Below are positions 8,439 to 17,109 of a DNA stretch of 62,888 bases, one piece after another. Each line of letters opens with the position of its first letter. Within the stretch, counting starts at the first letter, position 1. The position numbers were made by a program, and so were the translations under genes. The notes beneath the pieces were generated by a model, which worked only from the letters and a program-made list of their open reading frames with translations, had not been told where the DNA came from and did not search any database. The DNA lies in assembly GCA_007693955.1 (NCBI GenBank), contig RECR01000062.1, forward strand, positions 1-62,888. The letters are read 5' to 3'. The stretch is from Gloeocapsa sp. DLM2.Bin57 (GTDB lineage: Bacteria > Cyanobacteriota > Cyanobacteriia > Cyanobacteriales > Gloeocapsaceae).

Positions 8439-10145
8439 CTATTGTTCTTGGTTTTGATAGATAGAAATTGAATTACCTCCACGTTTTTTGGCGTTGTAGC
8501 AGGCTTTATCTGCACGACGCATTATTTCTCCTAAATCGTTTTCACTATCGTCAATAATCACTAAACCAATGCTCACTCCTAGGTTAAAAATTTGACCTTG
8601 CCAAATAAAGCGAAAATTGAGTATAGCTTCTCGTAAAGAATTGGCTATTTCTATCCCTTTGATTAAGCTGGTTTGATAAAGTAGTAGTCCAAATTCATCT
8701 CCTCCTAGCCTAGCTAAAACATCATTAGGTCTGATTTTATCACTTAATAATCTGGTGATTTGATTAAGGAGATGATCGCCTATTTCATGACCACAACTAT
8801 CATTAACAAATTTAAACTTATCTAAATCAAAATAACATAAGATATGGAAAAGATAATTATCAAAAGCAGTGTTAATAGCTTCGGAAAGATAATATTTAAA
8901 AGCTCTTCTATTATATAATCCTGTTAAAAAATCGTGATTGGCTTCCCAATATAATTGACTCGTTAGGTTATAAGATTCTGTGGCGTCGTAAAAAACTACT
9001 ACTCCTCCAATAATTTCTCCTTGATTATTCTTAATGGGGGCTGCTGAATCCTGAATTGGGTATTCTTTCCCTTCTTTTCCGATTAAAATAGTGCCACTAG
9101 CTAAATCAACAATACGGTTTTCCTTTAAAGCCTTATCTAAGGGGTTTTCGCTAATTTCTTGACCATATTCGTTAACTAAAATTAATACTTCTGAAATTCT
9201 TTTGCCTTTGATTTCTGATAGTAACCAACCTGTTAGTTGTTCAGCTATAGGATTGCAATCGATGATAAATCCCGATGTATCGGTAACTATTACTCCGTCA
9301 CCAATAGATTTTAAGGTAGTTTGGGCAAATTCTTTGGCAGCTAATAACTCTATTTCTAAACATTTACGCTCTGTTATATCTTGTAAATTACCCTCATAAT
9401 AAATAGGTTCGTTTAACTCATTTTTAACTAGACGAATATTTTCAGAAATCCAAACTATTTGACCATCTTGACGATACACTGTTGATTCACAGCTGATAAT
9501 TTGCTCTTTTTCTTGAAGAATATCTCTAATTTCTTGATAACGGTTTCTTTCTACATAAATCTGACTAGAAATATCCTTAACATTTTCTAATAATTCTGCT
9601 GGGGATTGATACCCTAAAATCCTAGCCATGGCTGGATTTACTGTTAAATAACGTCCATCTAAAGAAGATTGAAATAAACCTTCAATAGCGTTTTCAAAAA
9701 TATTTCTATACTTGGCTTCAGCTATTTTTAATTGCTGATTTTGGAGTTCTAAACTAGTTTGTAAATCAAGAATTTTTAATTGGTGATTAATTCTGGCTAA
9801 AACTTCTTCTAATTGAAATGGTTTAGTGATATAGTCACTTCCTCCTACTGCAAAGGCTTTGGTTTTATCTATTTCTTCACCTAGCGCACTTAAAAAGATT
9901 ACGGGTATTTTCTCTGTCTGTGGATTAGCTTTTAAGCGACGACAAACCTCATAACCATCTAGATTAGGCATTCTAATATCTAGTAAAATTAAATCTGGAG
10001 GATTAGCTTTAACTGAATCTAAGGCAAATTCTCCGTCTGGTGCTATTCTAATTTTGTAACCTCTAGATGATAATAAATCTGTTAATAAACGTAAGTTATC
10101 TGGGGTATCATCTACGATAAGAATATTACTTTTCTGGTTGGTCAT
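8439..10145 (-). CDS. Response regulator with PAS domains and GGDEF diguanylate cyclase
   Basis: 568 residues. The receiver domain covers 1-120, with the acidic pair D12/D13, phospho-acceptor D56 (LILLDIRMP) and the conserved Lys in YITKPFQL. A helical linker leads to two PAS/PAC domains (about 145-265 and 270-395), then a GGDEF domain (about 400-565). The catalytic GGDEF is intact at 481-485, and the inhibitory RxxD site (RPND) lies five residues before it, so active, product-inhibited c-di-GMP synthesis is predicted. No EAL or HD-GYP domain is present. The start overlaps the histidine kinase gene by 20 bp, making that kinase the obvious phosphodonor. Confidence 0.95.
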   Translation of the reverse strand: MTNQKSNILIVDDTPDNLRLLTDLLSSRGYKIRIAPDGEFALDSVKANPPDLILLDIRMPNLDGYEVCRRLKANPQTEKIPVIFLSALGEEIDKTKAFAVGGSDYITKPFQLEEVLARINHQLKILDLQTSLELQNQQLKIAEAKYRNIFENAIEGLFQSSLDGRYLTVNPAMARILGYQSPAELLENVKDISSQIYVERNRYQEIRDILQEKEQIISCESTVYRQDGQIVWISENIRLVKNELNEPIYYEGNLQDITERKCLEIELLAAKEFAQTTLKSIGDGVIVTDTSGFIIDCNPIAEQLTGWLLSEIKGKRISEVLILVNEYGQEISENPLDKALKENRIVDLASGTILIGKEGKEYPIQDSAAPIKNNQGEIIGGVVVFYDATESYNLTSQLYWEANHDFLTGLYNRRAFKYYLSEAINTAFDNYLFHILCYFDLDKFKFVNDSCGHEIGDHLLNQITRLLSDKIRPNDVLARLGGDEFGLLLYQTSLIKGIEIANSLREAILNFRFIWQGQIFNLGVSIGLVIIDDSENDLGEIMRRADKACYNAKKRGGNSISIYQNQEQ

Positions 10146-13100
10146 ATTTAGATATTAGAGATAAAACCTCTCGCAGTTTAAAAGATTGAATTAAGTTATG
10201 AAGATAGTCAGCTAAAGCCTCATTTTGCTCACGTACTTGCTCGACTAATTTTAGCATTAAGGCTACGTCTCCTTCAAGAATGCTTTGATGGAATTTCCTT
10301 AACCAAATAGTAGGTAATTCCTCAAGACTTTGTTCTTGTTTCCTAGTAGTTGCATTCTCTATAGTTAAACAATTTTTTTTGAGTATTTCTGTACTAGGCT
10401 TATTAATAGGTAGCTTGACGCTAAATGTAGTTCCTACGCTTTCTTGAGAGTTGACAATAATTTCCCCTTGGAGATAATCAAGCAATTGTTGGGTTACTGC
10501 TAATCCTAATCCTGTACCTTGTTGGGAGTTTCTCCCTGTTTTTGTTTGACTAAAGGGTTGAAAGAGTTGTTGCATCTCTTCTGGTGCAATTCCTGCGCCT
10601 GTATCAGCTATTTTAAAGACTAAGAGGTCATTTTCTTGAGCTACAGTAAAGGCTATTTTGCCTTCGGGGGTAAATTTAAGAGCATTATCGAGGATATTAA
10701 TCAAAATTTGTCTGAGTTTAACTTCGTCTGTTTCAATATAATAGGGGATTTCGGTTTCATTACACCAAATCAATTCTAAACCTTTGGCTTGAGCTTGTAA
10801 AGCGTAGGAATTGTGCAATTGAGCAAGTAATTCGCAGAGATTGACTTGATTAAGCTTGAGATTAAAGTTTCCTGTTTCAATTTGAGCAATGGTTAAGAGA
10901 TTATTAATCAGACTGAGGAGATGATTTCCGTTGTCGAGAATAGCTTTTAATTGTGCTGTGGTAGAAGGAGTTGATTTTTTTAAGAGTAATTGGGTAAAAC
11001 CCAAGATAGCATTCATGGGGGTGCGTAATTCGTGACTAATAGCAGCTATAAACTGAGTTTTGGCGAGATTGGCTGCTTCTGCGGCTAGTTTAGCTTTTTC
11101 TAACTCCATTTGGGCGTAATGGCGATCGCTGATATCTTGGATTTGTGCAACCATATACACAGGGAGATTATCAGAATTGGTAACTAAGGAAACGTTGGTG
11201 AGAGCGTATATGGTGTTTTGTTGTTTATTAAGATAACGTTTCTCTATTTGAAAGTTTTTGACTTCTCCTGAGAGCATTTTAGTTACATGCTTGAGACTAT
11301 TATCTAAGTCATCGGGGTGCGTTAGTTGTTTAAAATTCATTTGCAATAATTCTAGAGCAGAATAACCCATAATTTCACAAAAAACACTATTGACTTGTAA
11401 AAAATTCCCTTGCAAATCTACCATTACCATTCCTGTGGCAACGTAGTTAAAACAGCTGCGGAATTTCTCTTCACTCTCTTTTAACTCAACTTCTGCTTTT
11501 TTACGATTAGTGATATCAAGAATCACACCATACCAATAGATAGCACCATTTTCCCCTAATTCAGGTTGGAGAATTCCTTGTAACCACTTTGTTTTACCTG
11601 AAATACTGACAATCCGCCATTCTTGAGCGAATAATTCTAGGGTAGCGCTACTATGAGCGATCGCCCGTTGATAATTATCGTGATCCTCTTTATGGATTAA
11701 GTCCCACATGACATTAGGATAATATAGTAAGACATCTGTATCAATCTCGATAATTTCACTTAAGAGAGGGTTGATAAATTGATATTCAATCCTACCATCG
11801 GGATAAGAAATCCAAGCGCAAATATTGCCCGGTACTTTTTTTAAGACTCTCTGTAAAAGGGTTTGATTTTTGCGTAAAGTTTCGGTGGCTTCGTTGACTT
11901 GTGTTGCTAAAGTCTGGTTATAGTCAGACAGTATAGTTTGTGTTGCGAGGCGATCGCTAATATCTTGACAGGCGTTGACACAACCGATTATTTCTTGTTT
12001 ATGGTTAAAGATGGGGTTAGAATAGACTTCACAGGGGATTATTTTCCCATTGACTCTAATTTCTATGTCATCAATAAAGACTTTTTTTCCTTGTAAAGCT
12101 TGAATTGAGGGTAATTCTGCATAGGGATATAAATCATTAGTTCCTGCGCGAAAAAGTTGATAAACTTGTGAATGTTCACCCTCTTTAGCGTTAGGAATAG
12201 TCTTAATATTTAATAATTTCATTCCATGAGGATTGATATAAGTAATTGTTCCTTTTGCATCTAATACCACTACTCCTACGGGAAGATATTCAATGGTTTG
12301 TTGTAATCTACTTTCGCTGTCTCGTAGCTGCGTAAAAGTAGTTTCTATAGATTGAGCCATTTGTTCTATAATCAAACCTAGTTGATGGATTTCTTGAATA
12401 GGACTATTAATTAAATTTTCCTCATGATTATGGGGAAGATTAAGAGCAAGTTTTTGTAATTTTAAAACAGGTATAACTATCCAACGGGAAGTAAAAAGAC
12501 TATTGAGAAGGGCGAGGGCTCCTGCAGCGAAACAGAGTAAAATAGTTCTCTGTAAATTAGCCAAATTTTCTGCAGTAAAGTCAGATTCTGGTACAATCAT
12601 CACCATTAACCAGTCTAACCCTAATTCTGAACCATAGGGAATTACCCTAACAAAATGGTTTTCTCTGTCAATAGTTAACTCGAAGGTTTGTACAGATTTT
12701 ATCTCACCTAAATTAGTAAATTTTGACTGTAAAAAATGATGAACTTCTCTAAGAGTATGGTTAGTGGTTTCTGTGGGAGCAATAGTGCTAACTTGAGAAT
12801 TTTCCTGAGCCAAGATATCTAGATGATAGGGTAAATTGAGATAGGAACTAGCGATGAGATAATCAGTACAATCAACTATATAGATCCCAGAAGAGTCACT
12901 AATCGGGATTTCCCTGAGAAAGTTACCAATTTCTTCCAGACTAATATTGACAGCAAATACCCCTATTAATTCTTGATTATCTTGACTAAAAACGGGTCGA
13001 TAAGCGTTAATCGTTAAAATACCGGTTGTCCCAATTTCAAAAGGTTTAGTCCAACCTGGTTGTTGGGTTTTAACCCCTTGTTGATACCAGGGGCGATTGA

Positions 13101-13614
13101 GTACATCAACATCAAGAGTATAGAGATATTCTCCTTTGATACCCAATTGGTCAAGATTATAAAAATGTAACTTACCTAGATTAAGGGGATCATTAAATCC
13201 GATTTCAAGAGGGTAAATTTCAGCGTATTCTACTCCGAATCTTCCCGATGTACTAATTCGATTAACTAGTCTAAAGTTTCCTAAAGGATCTCCATAGACA
13301 ATAGAGGTAACGCTATTAAATTGTCGGTGTTGTAGGATTAACTGACGGTGAATTTCTGCTAAATCTTCAGGGTTTAGTATTCCTGTTTGTATAGAGTCTT
13401 CGTTAAGACGATTAATTAAATCAGGGATAGAGAGATAATGGTCAATTTTGTTGACAAGACGATCGTTTCCTTGTACCATTAATTCTTGAGCTAAGTGATT
13501 TATTGTACTTTGTCCACTGTGATAGGAGATATAGCCAACTACTCCTACACTGAGGACAACTTGGGTTACGGATGAGATAATTAACCAAGGAAGTAAGGAG
13601 ATTTTGCGATTCAT
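10126..13614 (-). CDS. Cache-PAS sensor histidine kinase
   Basis: 1162 residues. A membrane segment at about 9-30 and another at about 356-377 enclose a periplasmic region of ~325 residues with dCache features (NRPWYQQGV...GWTKPFEI...INAYRPVF). A HAMP-like linker follows, then three PAS/PAC domains (about 430-555, 585-705 and 712-835). The HisKA box is FIAAISHELRTPMNAILGF with H861, and the ATPase domain has the N-box ILINILDNALKF and G-boxes IADTGAGIAP and GTGLGLAV. A C-terminal helical tail (about 1095-1162) carries no receiver. It begins exactly one base before the stop of the deacetylase-like gene ends and overlaps the GGDEF gene by 20 bp, so the three form an operon. The extracellular signal is unknown. 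Confidence 0.95.
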   Translation of the reverse strand: MNRKISLLPWLIISSVTQVVLSVGVVGYISYHSGQSTINHLAQELMVQGNDRLVNKIDHYLSIPDLINRLNEDSIQTGILNPEDLAEIHRQLILQHRQFNSVTSIVYGDPLGNFRLVNRISTSGRFGVEYAEIYPLEIGFNDPLNLGKLHFYNLDQLGIKGEYLYTLDVDVLNRPWYQQGVKTQQPGWTKPFEIGTTGILTINAYRPVFSQDNQELIGVFAVNISLEEIGNFLREIPISDSSGIYIVDCTDYLIASSYLNLPYHLDILAQENSQVSTIAPTETTNHTLREVHHFLQSKFTNLGEIKSVQTFELTIDRENHFVRVIPYGSELGLDWLMVMIVPESDFTAENLANLQRTILLCFAAGALALLNSLFTSRWIVIPVLKLQKLALNLPHNHEENLINSPIQEIHQLGLIIEQMAQSIETTFTQLRDSESRLQQTIEYLPVGVVVLDAKGTITYINPHGMKLLNIKTIPNAKEGEHSQVYQLFRAGTNDLYPYAELPSIQALQGKKVFIDDIEIRVNGKIIPCEVYSNPIFNHKQEIIGCVNACQDISDRLATQTILSDYNQTLATQVNEATETLRKNQTLLQRVLKKVPGNICAWISYPDGRIEYQFINPLLSEIIEIDTDVLLYYPNVMWDLIHKEDHDNYQRAIAHSSATLELFAQEWRIVSISGKTKWLQGILQPELGENGAIYWYGVILDITNRKKAEVELKESEEKFRSCFNYVATGMVMVDLQGNFLQVNSVFCEIMGYSALELLQMNFKQLTHPDDLDNSLKHVTKMLSGEVKNFQIEKRYLNKQQNTIYALTNVSLVTNSDNLPVYMVAQIQDISDRHYAQMELEKAKLAAEAANLAKTQFIAAISHELRTPMNAILGFTQLLLKKSTPSTTAQLKAILDNGNHLLSLINNLLTIAQIETGNFNLKLNQVNLCELLAQLHNSYALQAQAKGLELIWCNETEIPYYIETDEVKLRQILINILDNALKFTPEGKIAFTVAQENDLLVFKIADTGAGIAPEEMQQLFQPFSQTKTGRNSQQGTGLGLAVTQQLLDYLQGEIIVNSQESVGTTFSVKLPINKPSTEILKKNCLTIENATTRKQEQSLEELPTIWLRKFHQSILEGDVALMLKLVEQVREQNEALADYLHNLIQSFKLREVLSLISKYDQPEK

Positions 13615-14538
13615 TCAGCTGCTAATTTTTAAACAACTAGCGATCGTTGCTTTAACTGATTCTGCTAAAGCTTGCAGATGATAACCACCTTCTAAACCAA
13701 AAAGAATTTTAGGGGTAATTTCTAGACAATAATCGGTAAAGATACCATAATCTTCCGGGTGAAGGGAAATAGAGGCGAGAGGATCTAATTCATTGGCGTC
13801 ATAACCGGCACTGATAATCAGTAAATCGGGGTTAAAGTTAGTTAAAAAGGGGATAACCTGTTCTCTAAAAGCTGGGTCATAGTCAGCTATAGTGCTATAG
13901 GGTTGCATAGGAATATTAAGGACATTATTATATAGTCCGCGATCGCTAGCTTTTCCTGTACCGGGATAAGCGGGGTATTGATGGAGAGAACAATAGGCGA
14001 TCGCAGGGTTAGTAGAGACGATCGCTTCTGTACCATTACCATGGTGTACATCCCAATCGAGGATAGCGACTCGGTTAATTTGCGGTTGAGTGAGAGCATA
14101 ATTAGCGGCGATCGCGGCGTTACTAAAGAGACAAAAACCCATAGCATCATCTCTAGTAGCGTGATGTCCAGGGGGACGTGCTAAAATAAAAGCAGGTTTA
14201 CCTGTAGTTAACACCTTATCGACTCCATCTAACCAAGCGCTAACTGCGAGTAAAGCGATATCATAGCTCTGGGGAGAGATGGGGGTATCAGAATCTAGAT
14301 AACCTCCACCCTTTGTGGCTATGTACTTAATTCTGTCTATATGTTCTTGACTATGAATTTGTTTAATAATATCTAAGACTTTGGCGTCAACTGGTGTAGG
14401 TAATTGCCAATTTAATTGTCTATTCCAGGGAGCGTTTTGTAAAGCTGTGGCGATCGCTGTTAAACGTTCTGGTTTTTCAGAGTGAGATGAACCTGTTTGA
14501 TGTTCGAGGAATTGTTCTGAGTAAATGATGGTTAACAT
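13615..14538 (-). CDS. Histone deacetylase-family (AcuC/HDAC-like) amidohydrolase
   Basis: A zinc-dependent hydrolase of the arginase/HDAC superfamily. Bacterial members deacetylate acetyl-lysine, acetylpolyamines or other amides; the substrate here is unknown. Motifs are RPPGHHATRDDAMGFCLFSN (the paired active-site histidines), ILDWDVHHGNGTEAI (zinc-binding Asp and His), LIISAGYDANELDPLA (second zinc Asp) and LEGGYHLQALAES. I chose ATG 14536-14538 (MLTIIYSEQF, 307 residues) because relatives begin with this strand; an in-frame start at 14571 would add 11 residues. Its stop codon abuts the histidine kinase start with no gap, so it is the first gene of that signalling operon. Confidence 0.92.
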   Translation of the reverse strand: MLTIIYSEQFLEHQTGSSHSEKPERLTAIATALQNAPWNRQLNWQLPTPVDAKVLDIIKQIHSQEHIDRIKYIATKGGGYLDSDTPISPQSYDIALLAVSAWLDGVDKVLTTGKPAFILARPPGHHATRDDAMGFCLFSNAAIAANYALTQPQINRVAILDWDVHHGNGTEAIVSTNPAIAYCSLHQYPAYPGTGKASDRGLYNNVLNIPMQPYSTIADYDPAFREQVIPFLTNFNPDLLIISAGYDANELDPLASISLHPEDYGIFTDYCLEITPKILFGLEGGYHLQALAESVKATIASCLKISS

Positions 14539-14581
14539 AATGGCAGAAGGTAGCAAATTAATTGCTACCATAGTTAATTTT

Positions 14582-16219
14582 TTACTGCTCGTTCTTCAAG
14601 GAATTGAGCCAATTACGGATTTGTTCAGCGGCGATATCTCGTCCTCCTAAACCGAAAGCCAGAGCGATCGCTACTGCTATACCTCCTAATAATAACCCAA
14701 AAGCGAGATTAATGATATCAGGAGCAATACCCAACTGTTGCAGAGCCATTGTTGCACTTAAAATGATAATAGCAATACGAGCAGCTTGAGCTAAGGTTCT
14801 CGATTGACTTGTTCCTGAACTAGTAATAAAGTTAAAGGCGAAGTTAGCTAAATAGAGACCGATCGCTAAAATTAGCAATGCTAATAAAACCTTACCCGAA
14901 ATAAAGAGAATTATCCCCACAACGGTTCTCAGTGCGTCTATTTGCAGAATATCTACTGCGGTTAAAGCCGCGATTAACATAATTCCAACTGTAATAATAA
15001 ATCCCACCAATTCTGAGGGAGTGCGTTGAGGAATTTTGCTGGTTTTCTTCTCTGAGAGTTGAACAATAGTAGGTTGTCCACTCTGAGTAGGTTGACTTGT
15101 AGCTTCTGGTTCAAATGTTGTCTCTGTAGTAGTTGGTCGCTGAATACCCAACCATTGAAAGACGTTATCAAAGCCTACCTCTGTGAGGATATCGGTGACA
15201 AAATCAGAGACATATTTAGCGACAATATAGGCGAGGATGAGAACTACAGCAGCGCTAAAGATTTGGGGTATTTTGTTGAGTACCTGCTGTAGCATTTCTG
15301 TCCCAGGTCGGGAGATAGACTCAATATTAAGTTTATTGAGGGCTTCTATCCCAGTAGGAATGAGGATAAACACATAGGCGATCGTCCCAATAATCCAAGA
15401 CAGAGATCTGCTTCCTGAATCTTGAGGAAGACCGAAATTACCCCCAATACGGTTGATTCCAGTAGCTGTTAATAAATTAGTCACTACTTTACGGACAATT
15501 TGAGCGATAAACCAACCTACAGCACCGATTAGGATAGCGCTGAGGATTCTAGGGAGAATTCCTAAAATATCATTGAGTAATTGTTGTACAGGTCCGAGAG
15601 TACCTTCTAACTGAAGTGTACTTAAAACTCCAGGGATGAAGATAAGGAAGATTAACCAATAGATGGCGTTACCAATGGTATCACTCAAAGTAAACTGATT
15701 ACTAGTGGTCGCTGTTGTAGTAGTATCATCTCTGAGTTGTTCTCCTACACGTTCATCTAGACGCATACCTCGTAAAGTGTTGGTAACCAACATTTTAGCG
15801 ATAGTAGCTAATAACCAAGCTAACCCCAATAACAAAGCTGCTCCTGCAATTTGAGGAATAAAACTAGTGATTTGATTGAGGAGGGAGTTAAGAGGTGCAG
15901 AAACCGCGTCTAACTGTAATGAGTTGAGAGTTGCGATAATCGCGAAGAGGATAACTAGCCAAAACGCTACATTAGCTACCCATTTTTCTATGGGTATTAA
16001 TTTTTCATCGCTGTTACCTGTTACCCAAGCGGCTATTTTATTATCTACATCGGTTTGATTGAGTAGTTTTTCCACTACTCCTCTAACTATAGTGGCTATT
16101 ATCCAACCAACAACCAAAATGAGGATCGCTTTGATCACACTCCAGATATCTTGACCCACGGTTTGGGTAAAGAAGTTAGAAAGTGCATCAGTTGGTGACT
16201 GTGCTAAAAATTGATTCAT
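14582..16219 (-). CDS. CmpX-like multi-helix membrane protein, MscS-related
   Basis: 545 residues made of about five repeats of a module with paired hydrophobic helices (such as WSVIKAILILVVGWIIATIV and ILPRILSAILIGAVGWFIAQ), the TM_helix repeat seen in CmpX and MscS-like proteins. The last repeat includes a glycine/alanine-rich helix, LLLGGIAVAIALAFGLGGRD, reminiscent of the MscS pore helix, but there is no cytoplasmic MscS beta domain after it. A Thr/Gln/Pro-rich insert lies near 375-395. It probably sits in the plasma membrane and may be a mechanosensitive or osmotic-stress protein. It is 48 bp downstream of the glutamine cyclotransferase gene on the same strand. Confidence 0.85.
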   Translation of the reverse strand: MNQFLAQSPTDALSNFFTQTVGQDIWSVIKAILILVVGWIIATIVRGVVEKLLNQTDVDNKIAAWVTGNSDEKLIPIEKWVANVAFWLVILFAIIATLNSLQLDAVSAPLNSLLNQITSFIPQIAGAALLLGLAWLLATIAKMLVTNTLRGMRLDERVGEQLRDDTTTTATTSNQFTLSDTIGNAIYWLIFLIFIPGVLSTLQLEGTLGPVQQLLNDILGILPRILSAILIGAVGWFIAQIVRKVVTNLLTATGINRIGGNFGLPQDSGSRSLSWIIGTIAYVFILIPTGIEALNKLNIESISRPGTEMLQQVLNKIPQIFSAAVVLILAYIVAKYVSDFVTDILTEVGFDNVFQWLGIQRPTTTETTFEPEATSQPTQSGQPTIVQLSEKKTSKIPQRTPSELVGFIITVGIMLIAALTAVDILQIDALRTVVGIILFISGKVLLALLILAIGLYLANFAFNFITSSGTSQSRTLAQAARIAIIILSATMALQQLGIAPDIINLAFGLLLGGIAVAIALAFGLGGRDIAAEQIRNWLNSLKNEQ

Positions 16220-16267
16220 AATTTAACCCTTTTGTTTGGTTTGAATTGTATTCTAAACCAAATTTTC

Positions 16268-17068
16268 CTAAAAACAGATTTGTCCTTTTAAACCTGGTGT
16301 TAATTTAATCTCAAATAAAGTGGGCCAAAGTTTACCAGTGACAAAAAGGCGATCGCTTTCTGGTGCGTAAGCTATACCATTAAGTACTGCTTGAGGATTA
16401 GCTACTAGAGAAGTAGGGCGTAAACCTTGGAGATTAACCCAGGCTTTAACTTTACCTGTTTGGGGAGATATTCTAGCTAGACAATTACTTCCCCAAATAT
16501 TTGCCCAAATTTCACCGTTAATATATTCGAGTTCGTTAAGTCTAGTAATAGTTAGACTACCATCGCGCACTTGTAGAGTTTTAACTACCTCAAAAGTTCC
16601 AGGATCAAGATAGTAGAGAAGATCCGAACCATCACTCATGATTAAATATTGCTCATCATTGGTTAAACCCCAACCTTCGGTATCATAGTTAAAGCGTTGT
16701 CGAATCTCGAAGCTATCGGAATCATAGACAAAACCTGTATATTCTTGCCAAGTAAGCTGAATAAGTTGGTCATCCCATAAGGCTAACCCTTCGCCGAAAT
16801 AGGGAGGTGGTAGGTGATGAATTTGCAGAACTTTCCCTGTGGTTAACTCAACGCGACGTAGGGATGATTCTCCTCTTAATCCTGTACTTTCGTAGAGTTG
16901 ACCTTGGTGATAGATTAAACCCTGGGTAAAAGCTTGTTCATCGTGGGGATAAGTGTTAATAATAGTGTAGCTATAGGTTTTGCTTGCTGCTGAGGTAGAA
17001 AAGAAAATAATACCCAAAGCGCAAAGTAAAATTATTGCTACTAACCAAATAATTTTATTTAAAGACAT
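16268..17068 (-). CDS. Glutaminyl-peptide cyclotransferase (plant/bacterial beta-propeller type)
   Basis: 266 residues. Members convert N-terminal Gln to pyroglutamate, using a five-bladed propeller unrelated to the animal zinc enzyme. The first ~28 residues are a signal peptide or membrane anchor (IIWLVAIILLCALGIIFF). Conserved family patterns follow: YPHDEQAFTQGLIY, LYESTGLRGESSLR, FGEGLALWDDQLIQLTW, EGWGLTNDEQYLIMSDGS, LNELEYINGEIWANIW and NGIAYAPESDRLFVTGKLWP. It is predicted to be extracytoplasmic. It lies downstream of the infB terminator on the same strand, so it likely has its own promoter close to or inside that terminator region. Confidence 0.9.
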   Translation of the reverse strand: MSLNKIIWLVAIILLCALGIIFFSTSAASKTYSYTIINTYPHDEQAFTQGLIYHQGQLYESTGLRGESSLRRVELTTGKVLQIHHLPPPYFGEGLALWDDQLIQLTWQEYTGFVYDSDSFEIRQRFNYDTEGWGLTNDEQYLIMSDGSDLLYYLDPGTFEVVKTLQVRDGSLTITRLNELEYINGEIWANIWGSNCLARISPQTGKVKAWVNLQGLRPTSLVANPQAVLNGIAYAPESDRLFVTGKLWPTLFEIKLTPGLKGQICF

Positions 17069-17071
17069 GAG

Positions 17072-17101
17072 AAAAAAACTCTAGCTCCAATTGGGCTAGA
17101 G
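17072..17101 (-). terminator. Factor-independent terminator of the infB operon
   Basis: On the minus strand CTCTAGC pairs with GCTAGAG, with a further self-complementary CCAATTGG inside, followed directly by seven T residues. It starts 9 bp after the infB stop codon. This is a textbook intrinsic terminator and should separate infB from the cyclotransferase gene. Confidence 0.88.
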
Positions 17102-17109
17102 AAGATAAA

